Source: Pelomonas cellulosilytica (GTDB lineage Bacteria; Pseudomonadota; Gammaproteobacteria; Burkholderiales; Burkholderiaceae_C). From it: a stretch of DNA of 64,000 nucleotides. The stretch covers positions 310,001-374,000 of the forward strand of contig NZ_JAJTWU010000002.1 in NCBI RefSeq assembly GCF_021353265.1. Reading direction: 5' to 3'. Shown here piece by piece: positions 29,427 through 36,835 of this stretch (within the stretch, counting starts at the first letter, position 1; every line of letters starts with the position of its first letter). A model generated the notes under the pieces. It saw nothing but the letters and a program-made list of their open reading frames with translations. It did not search any database and was not told the DNA's origin. The translations under genes were made by a program, and so were the position numbers.

Positions 29427-31619
29427 ATGCGAGCCTTCTCTTTCATCGCCGCCGTTGGTCTGCTGCTGTCGCTGTGCAGCCTGCCCGCGTCGGCCGCCAC
29501 GCGCATCGACCTGAACGACGGCTGGCAGTTCCGCACTGACCCGGCCGACGAGGGTGTGGCCGCCGGCTGGCCGCGCAGCCAGCCGCGCGACACGCGCAGC
29601 GTCAGCGTGCCGCACACGTGGAACGTCGGCGCCGATGCTGACTTCGAGGGCACGGGCTGGTACTTCCGCCGCCTGGACCTGCCTGCGTCGCTGGGCGATG
29701 ACGCGCACGTGGAGCTGAACTTCGGCGCTGCGTTCTACCGCAGCCGCGTGTGGCTCAACGGCGTGGAGATCGGCCAGCACGAGGGCGGCCATACGGCGCA
29801 TGCCTTCGACATCAGTCGCCAGCTGCGCCGCAACGGCCCCAACCTGCTGGCTGTCGCCATCGACAACCGGCCCAGCGCGCACAGCATTCCCGGCCATGCG
29901 ATGAGGCTGGCCGGCAGCGGCAGCGTCTGGTACGACTGGTGGCATTACGGCGGCCTCGTGCGCGACGTCTGGCTGAGCGTCGGTGATGGCGCCGTCATCC
30001 GCCGCCAGACGCTGCGCGCCACGTTGACCGGGCCGCTGGCCGGCCGCCGCGTCGGCATTGAGCCGGCCCAGGTCAGCGCCCGGGTTGCCCTGGAGAACGC
30101 CAGCACCCGATCACGTCGTTTCAAGCTCGTCGTCACGGCTTATGCGCCGGACGGCAGCCCGGCGGCCAGCGCCCACGAGGCGCTGGCCCTGCCGGCCCAG
30201 GGCAAGGCCACGGCCGAGCTGCGCCTGGCGCTGGCCGAACCGCGGCTGTGGAACATCGGCGACGGTCAGCTCTACCGCGTCGTCAGCGAGCTGCAGGACG
30301 GCGACGGCAGAGTGCTGGACCTGCGCAGCGACACGCTGGGCCTGCGCCGCATCGAGCTGCGCGACCGCAAGCTGTGGGTCAACGACAGCCCCGTGCGCCT
30401 GACCGGCCTGACCCGTCACGAGGACTCGCCGTGGGAAGGCCTGGCCGAGACTCGCGGCACCGTCCTGCACGACTGGAACGACCTGCGCGCGCTGCACACC
30501 ACGCTGACGCGGCCGGTGCATTACCCGCAACATCCTGCGGTGCTGGACTACGCCGACCGCCACGGCATCCTGCTGGTGCCCGAGATCCCGATGTGGCAGT
30601 TCAGCGAAGCGCAGATGAAGGACCCGCGCGTGCTGACCCTGGCGCAGCAGATGCTGGCAGAGATGATCGCCAGCGACGGCAACCACGCCAGCATCTTCGC
30701 GTGGAGCGTCTGCAACGAGAGCGATGCGCGGCTGCCTGGCGGCCTGGCCTATGTGCGGCGCATGAAGGCGCTGGTGCGCGAGCTGGACCCGCAGCGCTTC
30801 TTCACCTTCGCGGATTCCGACGTCAGCATCGCGCCGTGGCCCGACAGCGCCGCGCTGCATGAGGCCGACTTCATCATGGCCAATGCCTACTTCGGCAGCT
30901 GGAGCGGTGGCGCCGAGCAGGTCGAGCCGTGGCTGGACTTCATGCAGAAGACCTACCCCGACAAGGCGCTGGTCATCTCGGAGTACGGCTATGTCGGCCC
31001 CTTTGCGCCCGATGCGGCCGAGGCGGACCGTCAGCGCATCGCCAACCTGCGCCAGCAGCTGGACGCCTTCGCGCGGCGCGACTTCGTGGCCGGCGCGATC
31101 TTCTGGATCTACCAGGACTACAAGTCCCACCGCAACCTAGCCGTCGGTGAGACCGCCGGCCATGTGGACCATGGCGTCGTGGACGAGAACCGCCAGCGCA
31201 AGCCCTCGTACATGGCCTACCAGCAGCGCAACGCGCCGCTGGGCGCGCAGTTGGCCTGGACCTGGGCTGGCGACGGCCTGGCCGGTTTCGAGGCGCGCCT
31301 ACAGGCCAATGCGCCGACGCAGCTGCCGTCCTACCCGCTGCTGGGTTACCGCGCCGAATGGCGCATGCTGGACCGCGACGGCCGGCTGCTGGGCCAGGGC
31401 ACGCAGGAGCTGCCTGACCTGTCTTCGCCGTTCACGCTGCAGGGCCGCTGGCCCGTGCAGAAGGACCTGGTGGCCGCACGCCTGCGCCTGCGCGTGTTTG
31501 CGCCCGATGGCGCGCAGGCGCTGGAGACGCAGCTGGACCAAGCCGCCCTGCGCCTGGGCGCGGCGCCCTATCCCGCCGACGCGCCGGCCCAGCCGCCCGC
31601 CGCGAGTGCGCCGCACTGA
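29427..31619 (+). CDS. GH2 beta-glycosidase, probable beta-galactosidase
   Basis: 730 residues with a signal peptide (cleavage near ASA-ATR). The GH2 modules are in order: jelly-roll sugar-binding domain (about 28-190, VPHTWNVGAD and GTGWYFRR), an immunoglobulin-like domain (195-305), then the TIM barrel with acid/base E431 in SVCNESD and nucleophile E519 in VISEYGYVG. A beta-rich tail follows from about 610. The specificity (beta-galactosidase, glucuronidase or other) is not settled by these motifs; in this locus a terminal beta-galactose on complex N-glycans is the best guess. It starts 8 bases after the LacI gene. Confidence 0.85.
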   Translation: MRAFSFIAAVGLLLSLCSLPASAATRIDLNDGWQFRTDPADEGVAAGWPRSQPRDTRSVSVPHTWNVGADADFEGTGWYFRRLDLPASLGDDAHVELNFGAAFYRSRVWLNGVEIGQHEGGHTAHAFDISRQLRRNGPNLLAVAIDNRPSAHSIPGHAMRLAGSGSVWYDWWHYGGLVRDVWLSVGDGAVIRRQTLRATLTGPLAGRRVGIEPAQVSARVALENASTRSRRFKLVVTAYAPDGSPAASAHEALALPAQGKATAELRLALAEPRLWNIGDGQLYRVVSELQDGDGRVLDLRSDTLGLRRIELRDRKLWVNDSPVRLTGLTRHEDSPWEGLAETRGTVLHDWNDLRALHTTLTRPVHYPQHPAVLDYADRHGILLVPEIPMWQFSEAQMKDPRVLTLAQQMLAEMIASDGNHASIFAWSVCNESDARLPGGLAYVRRMKALVRELDPQRFFTFADSDVSIAPWPDSAALHEADFIMANAYFGSWSGGAEQVEPWLDFMQKTYPDKALVISEYGYVGPFAPDAAEADRQRIANLRQQLDAFARRDFVAGAIFWIYQDYKSHRNLAVGETAGHVDHGVVDENRQRKPSYMAYQQRNAPLGAQLAWTWAGDGLAGFEARLQANAPTQLPSYPLLGYRAEWRMLDRDGRLLGQGTQELPDLSSPFTLQGRWPVQKDLVAARLRLRVFAPDGAQALETQLDQAALRLGAAPYPADAPAQPPAASAPH

Positions 31620-31654
31620 ACCTCCCTGAACGCCTTTCGCGAGACCTTCACCCC

Positions 31655-33316
31655 ATGCCCGCATCGACTCTCCGCCGCTTCATGGCCCTGAGCGCCATCG
31701 GCGCCGCGCTGGCGTCGCCCGCCTGGGCGCAGGCCCAGCCGCCCGCCGACCCGACCGCGCCGACGGCCGCCACGCTGTCGCCCGCTGACATCGACCGCAT
31801 CTGGCGCCAGTCGGTCGCCAAGTTTGACGGCGAACGCACCCGCGTGTTGCAGCGCGTGGACAGCGGCATCGCAACGGGCCCCTTCAGTGCCGACTGGACC
31901 TCGCTGCAGGCCTACAAGACGCCCGCCTGGTATGCCGACGCCAAGTTCGGCATCTTCGTGCACTGGGGCGTGTTCTCACTACCGGCCTTCGGCAACGAGT
32001 GGTACTCGCGGGACATGTACCAGCAAGGCAGCAAGCCCTACGAGCACCACATCGCCACCTTCGGCAAGCAGTCGACGTTCGGCTACAAGGACCTGATCGC
32101 CCGCTTCAAGGCCGAGCGCTTCGACCCGCAGGGCTGGGCCAAGCTGTTCGCGCAGGCGGGCGCCAAGTACGTAGTGCCGGTGGCCGAGCACCATGACGGC
32201 TTCGCGATGTACCGCTCGAAGCTGAGTGACTGGACGGCCGCCACGATGGGCCCGAAGCGCGACGTGCTGGGCGAGCTGGCCACGGCCATCCGTGCCGAGG
32301 GCATGCGCTTCGGCACCTCGTCGCACCGTGCCGAGCACAACTGGTTCTTCGACGGTGGCCGCCACATCGCATCCGACGTGAACGACCCGCGCTATGCCGC
32401 GCTGTACGGCCCCGCCCAGCTGCGCGTGTTGCACGGCAAGGACGACGGCGACCTGCCGCACGACTGGACGCCCGTGTCGCAGGCCTGGCTGGACGACTGG
32501 CTGGCCCGCACCGCCGAGCTGGTGGACGCCTACCACCCGGACCTGATGTATTTCGACTGGTGGATCGGCCACGCCAGCATGCGCGTCAACACGATGCCGC
32601 GCTTTGCTGCCTACTACTACAACCAGGGCGCCAAGCGCGGCGAGCCGACCGTCATCGACTTCAAGCTCAACGCCTTCCCGCAGGGCGCTGGCACCTACGA
32701 CGTCGAGCGCGGCCAGATGATCGGCATCCAGCCGCAGACCTGGCAGACCGACACGTCGATCAGCAACGCGTCCTGGGGCTACATCGACGGCGACACCTAC
32801 AAGCCCGCCACGCAGCTGCTGCACCAGCTTATCGATGTGGTGTCCAAGAATGGCAACCTGCTGCTGAACATCGGCCCGCGCGGTGACGGCAGCATCCCCG
32901 ACGAGGCGCGCGACATCCTGCTGGAGATGGGTGCTTGGCTGAAGGTCAACGGCGAGGCCATCTATGGCAGTCGCCCGTGGACGCGCTTCGGCGAGGGCCC
33001 GACCGAGGTCGTCGGCGGCACCTTCCAGGACCGCAACGCCAAGCCCTACACGCCGGAGGATTTCCGCTTCACGACGAAGGGGGCGGTGCTCTACGCGATC
33101 GGCCTGGGCTGGCCGCAGGCGCAGGCCGACGGCCGCAGTGAGGTGCTGATCCGGTCGCTCGCGCCCAGCGCGCTGTCGGCGCCGGTCCAGCGCGTCACGC
33201 TGCTGGCCGACGGCAGCGCCATCCCCTTCACGCAGGACGCCGCCGGCCTGCACCTGCGGCTACCCAAGGACCCGGTCGGCCGCCACGCCTACGTCTTCAA
33301 GATCGAGGCGCGTTGA
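31655..33316 (+). CDS. GH29 alpha-L-fucosidase (A type)
   Basis: 553 residues, with a signal peptide (cleavage near AWA-QAQ). The GH29 barrel runs from about 85 to 440: FGIFVHWGVFSLPAFGNEWY, AEHHDGFAMY with the conserved HH pair, and the nucleophile D301 in DLMYFDWW. A C-terminal beta-sandwich follows. The overall build matches broad-specificity GH29-A enzymes, which remove fucose in several linkages. In a plant N-glycan the natural targets would include the core alpha-1,3-fucose. It is the fourth gene of the operon that starts at 27017. Confidence 0.93.
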   Translation: MPASTLRRFMALSAIGAALASPAWAQAQPPADPTAPTAATLSPADIDRIWRQSVAKFDGERTRVLQRVDSGIATGPFSADWTSLQAYKTPAWYADAKFGIFVHWGVFSLPAFGNEWYSRDMYQQGSKPYEHHIATFGKQSTFGYKDLIARFKAERFDPQGWAKLFAQAGAKYVVPVAEHHDGFAMYRSKLSDWTAATMGPKRDVLGELATAIRAEGMRFGTSSHRAEHNWFFDGGRHIASDVNDPRYAALYGPAQLRVLHGKDDGDLPHDWTPVSQAWLDDWLARTAELVDAYHPDLMYFDWWIGHASMRVNTMPRFAAYYYNQGAKRGEPTVIDFKLNAFPQGAGTYDVERGQMIGIQPQTWQTDTSISNASWGYIDGDTYKPATQLLHQLIDVVSKNGNLLLNIGPRGDGSIPDEARDILLEMGAWLKVNGEAIYGSRPWTRFGEGPTEVVGGTFQDRNAKPYTPEDFRFTTKGAVLYAIGLGWPQAQADGRSEVLIRSLAPSALSAPVQRVTLLADGSAIPFTQDAAGLHLRLPKDPVGRHAYVFKIEAR

Positions 33317-33363
33317 GCGCCGCGCATCTTTTTCCCCTGAATCTCCAACCCCGACACGCTCCC

Positions 33364-34443
33364 ATGTCCCCTTACTCCTTCCTGCGGCCGCTGCGGCGGA
33401 CCGCGCTGGTGCTGCTGACGCTCCTCGCGGGCTTTGCGCAGCAGGCCTTCGCCGCCCCTCGCGCGCTCTTCTACATGATGGAGACGCAGAAGTCGGTGAA
33501 CGCTTTCGTCGCCCATGCCGACAAGGTCGACCTGCTGGTACCCACGTGGTACGGCGTCGATGCGGCCGGCCTCGTCAACGGTGCGCCCAACCCCTTCGTG
33601 CTGCAGCTCGCCAAGAACAAGGGCGTGCCGGTCATGCCCATCTTGTCGATGACGACCAACCGCGAGGGCTTCCACAAGCTCATGCACGACGAGCAGGCGC
33701 AGGCGCGCATGAATGCGTCGCTGCTGCGTGCGGCCAAGGAGAACGGCTACGTCGGCTACCAGTACGACTTCGAGAACATCGCCTGGACTGACCGCGACGC
33801 CTTCACGAAGATGGCCAAGGGCACGGCCGATGCGCTGCACAAGGTGGGCCTGAAGCTCAGCGTGGCCGTCGTGCCGAACGCGCCGGGCACCTCGGGCCGC
33901 GGCCCGTTCTCCAAGTGGATGTGGGAGTTCTGGCGCGGCGCCTATGACCTGGAAGCGCTGGGCAAGGTGACCGACCTGGTCTCGCTGATGACCTATGACC
34001 AGCACACCCGCTGGACCGCTCCCGGCCCGGTGGACGGCTACCGCTGGATGAAGGAGCACCTGGACTACGCGCTGAAGGTCGTGCCCAAGAACAAGCTGTC
34101 GCTGGGCATTGCGCTGTACGGCTACCGCTGGTCCACCGGCAACCCGGTGCGCGAGGACGGCAAGGAAGCGCCGAACATCGTCGGCGACTACATCGATGCC
34201 GACGAATCCATCCCGCTGGCCCAGATGTACAACGTGAAGATCCGCTGGGACGAGGACGACCGCACGTCGTACTACTGGTTCGAGCGCGACCAGATGCGCG
34301 AATGGGTGTTCATGCCCGATGCGCGCGGCTTCCGCGAGCGCTACGCGCTGGTCAAGGAATCGGGCATCGACGGCTTCAGCGCCTGGGTGATCGGCGCCGA
34401 AGACCCGGCCGTGTGGGACGAACTGCCGCTGTCGCGGCGCTGA
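33364..34443 (+). CDS. GH18 family hydrolase (chitinase/ENGase-like)
   Basis: 359 residues with a signal peptide (cleavage near AFA-APR). The barrel shows the GH18 catalytic signature in a shortened form, GYQYDFENI, with D135 and the catalytic E137, and LVSLMTYDQHTRWTAPGPV and GIALYGYRW downstream. These features are closest to the YaaH/chitinase group that acts through the N-acetyl group of GlcNAc. Sitting between fucosidase and hexosaminidase genes, it probably attacks the GlcNAc-GlcNAc core, as an endo-beta-N-acetylglucosaminidase or chitobiase. The ATG at 33364 opens the signal peptide; an earlier in-frame start near 33313 overlaps the fucosidase end. Confidence 0.85.
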   Translation: MSPYSFLRPLRRTALVLLTLLAGFAQQAFAAPRALFYMMETQKSVNAFVAHADKVDLLVPTWYGVDAAGLVNGAPNPFVLQLAKNKGVPVMPILSMTTNREGFHKLMHDEQAQARMNASLLRAAKENGYVGYQYDFENIAWTDRDAFTKMAKGTADALHKVGLKLSVAVVPNAPGTSGRGPFSKWMWEFWRGAYDLEALGKVTDLVSLMTYDQHTRWTAPGPVDGYRWMKEHLDYALKVVPKNKLSLGIALYGYRWSTGNPVREDGKEAPNIVGDYIDADESIPLAQMYNVKIRWDEDDRTSYYWFERDQMREWVFMPDARGFRERYALVKESGIDGFSAWVIGAEDPAVWDELPLSRR

Positions 34444-34455
34444 GAGCCCGGCACC

Positions 34456-36822
34456 ATGCACAAGCCCCTTTCGTCCACCGCCTCGCGGCTGCGTGCCGTG
34501 CTCGCGGCCGCCGCGCTGGTCTTCGGCACGGCGGCGCTAGCCGGGGCGCCCCCGTCGGCGCTGGTGCCTCCGTTGCCCTTCGTGCCGATGCCCGCCGAGG
34601 TCGTGCGCAGCGACGCCGGCCTGCGGCTGGCGCCGGGCGCCGTCATCGCGGTGCCCGCCGGTGACCGCGCCGCGCGTCGCGTGGCCGACACGCTGGCGAC
34701 GATGGCGCTGCGCGACCGCGGCCTGCGGCTGCTTGTGCGCAGCGGTACGCGCGGCGACATCGTGCTGCGGCGCGATGCCGCCAGTCGCACGACGGACGGG
34801 GCCTATCAACTCGACGTGGCGCCCGGTGGCGTCACGCTGCAGGCCGGCAGCGATGCCGGTCTGTTCTATGCCGGCGTGAGCTTGTGGCAGCTGCTGACCG
34901 CGGACGGCGGCCAGGGCGCCGTCACGCTGCCGGGCCTGCACATCGCCGACCGCCCGCGTTTCGGCTGGCGCGGCCTGATGCTGGACGTCGTGCGGCACTT
35001 CGCGCCGGTGGACGAGGTCAAGGCGCTCATCGACCAGATGGCGCTGCACAAGCTCAACGTGCTGCACCTGCACCTGAGCGACGACCAGGGCTGGCGCCTG
35101 GAAATCAAGCGCTACCCGGAGCTGACCCGCATCGGCGCGTGGCGCACGCCGCCCGGCGGCGAGCCGGCCCGTTACGGCGGTTTCTACACGCAGGCCCAGC
35201 TACGCGAGCTGGTGGCCTACGCCGCGGCACGTCACATCACGCTGGTGCCCGAGCTGGACATGCCGGGCCATGCGCAGGCTGTCGTGGCCGCCTACCCGAA
35301 AGTGGGCGTCGACATCGGCGACGGCCCGGGTCGCAACCCGCGGCCCGCCGTGTCGGTGGACTGGGGCGTCAACCCCTACCTCTACAACGCCGACGAGGCA
35401 ACGTTGCGCTTCGTCGAGAACGTCATGGACGAGGTCATGGCGGTGTTTCCGTCGACCTTTGTCCACGTTGGCGGCGACGAGGCCATCAAGGACCAATGGA
35501 AGGCCTCGCCCACGGTTCAGGCGCGCATGCGCGCACTGGGCGTGACGAGCGAGGAGGCGCTGCAGAGCTGGTTCATCGGCCGCATCGGTCGCTACCTGGA
35601 AAAGCACGGCCGGCGCCTGATCGGCTGGGACGAGATCCTCGAAGGTGGCCTGCCTGCCGGTGCGTCGGTGATGTCCTGGCGCGGCACCGAGGGCGCCGTC
35701 GCCGCAGCCAACCAGGGCCACGACGTGGTGCTGGCACCCGCCGGCTCGCTCTACTTGGACAACCTGCAGAGCGCGCGCGGCGACGAGCCCGAGGGGCGCC
35801 TGGCGCAGCTGCCCATCGAGAAGGTCTATACCTTCGACCCGATGCCGGCAGGCCTGGACGCCGAGCGCGCGCGCCACGTGCTGGGCCTGGAGGCGGCGCT
35901 GTGGACCGAGTACATGCCATCGCGTCGACAACGCGAGCATGCGATCTTCCCGCGCATCGCTGCGCTGGCCGAGGTGGCGTGGTCGCCGGCCTCGGCGCGT
36001 GACTGGTCCGGCTTCCTGCCGCGCCTGGCGCTGCAGCGGGCCCGCTATCTGCGCCAGGGCGTGAACGCCGCCGACAGCGCCTTTGCCGTGCAGTTCGACG
36101 TCGACGGCGGAGAGGCCGCGATGCTGGCCGCCGGCCAGGCGCCGGTGCGCCTGTCCAACCAGGTCGGCCATGGCGAGATTCGCTATACGCTGGATGGCAG
36201 CGAACCTACGCCGATGGCGCCGAGCCTCGTCGCCCGGCCGGGCGAGCCCGTCGTTGTGGCGCTGCCGGCCCGGCTGCGCGCCACAGCCTTCGATGCTGCC
36301 GGCCAGGCGCTCGCCGCCGTGCGCGAGCGCCGCTTCGACGTGCCCGCGCTGCTGGCCCGCAGCAGCAACGAGCTGCGCGCCTGCCCCAACGGCGAGATGG
36401 GCCTGCGCGTGCCGCTGCGTCCGGACGCAACGGACTGGGCGCCGGTGTTCAACGTGAACCTCATGGACGCCTGCTGGATCTACCCGCAGGCCCGGCTGGA
36501 CGGCGTGCGCGCCGTCAGCGTGGATGCCGGCCGCCTGGCGCGCAACTACGGCCTCGCGCACGACGCGGTCAAGGTCATCCAGCATCCCGCCAGCACGCCC
36601 GAAGGCGAGCTGGAAGTGCGGCAGGACGACTGCGCCGGCCCGCTGCTGGCCCGGCTGCCGCTGCCGCCCGGCACCGCGCTGGAGACGCTGACGCTGACCG
36701 CAGCACTGCCGCCCGTGGCGGGCACCCATGACCTGTGCCTGCGCTTCACCGCGCCCATCAGTGGCCCGCTGTATGCCATCGACACCGCACGGCTCCTGCT
36801 GACCGTGCCCAGCACCCGCTAG
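34456..36822 (+). CDS. GH20 beta-N-acetylhexosaminidase
   Basis: 788 residues, secreted (signal 1-30). A GH20b domain (about 40-165) precedes the barrel (168-520) with LHLHLSDDQGWRLEIKRYP and the catalytic pair D341-E342 in FVHVGGDEAIKDQW. The C-terminal region holds an Fn3-like domain (HGEIRYTLDGSEPTP) and a further beta domain. It removes terminal GlcNAc from the antennae of complex N-glycans or from chito-oligosaccharides, feeding the permease encoded at 27017. It starts 12 bases after the GH18 gene. Confidence 0.95.
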   Translation: MHKPLSSTASRLRAVLAAAALVFGTAALAGAPPSALVPPLPFVPMPAEVVRSDAGLRLAPGAVIAVPAGDRAARRVADTLATMALRDRGLRLLVRSGTRGDIVLRRDAASRTTDGAYQLDVAPGGVTLQAGSDAGLFYAGVSLWQLLTADGGQGAVTLPGLHIADRPRFGWRGLMLDVVRHFAPVDEVKALIDQMALHKLNVLHLHLSDDQGWRLEIKRYPELTRIGAWRTPPGGEPARYGGFYTQAQLRELVAYAAARHITLVPELDMPGHAQAVVAAYPKVGVDIGDGPGRNPRPAVSVDWGVNPYLYNADEATLRFVENVMDEVMAVFPSTFVHVGGDEAIKDQWKASPTVQARMRALGVTSEEALQSWFIGRIGRYLEKHGRRLIGWDEILEGGLPAGASVMSWRGTEGAVAAANQGHDVVLAPAGSLYLDNLQSARGDEPEGRLAQLPIEKVYTFDPMPAGLDAERARHVLGLEAALWTEYMPSRRQREHAIFPRIAALAEVAWSPASARDWSGFLPRLALQRARYLRQGVNAADSAFAVQFDVDGGEAAMLAAGQAPVRLSNQVGHGEIRYTLDGSEPTPMAPSLVARPGEPVVVALPARLRATAFDAAGQALAAVRERRFDVPALLARSSNELRACPNGEMGLRVPLRPDATDWAPVFNVNLMDACWIYPQARLDGVRAVSVDAGRLARNYGLAHDAVKVIQHPASTPEGELEVRQDDCAGPLLARLPLPPGTALETLTLTAALPPVAGTHDLCLRFTAPISGPLYAIDTARLLLTVPSTR

Positions 36823-36835
36823 CCCCGAGAGCGCC

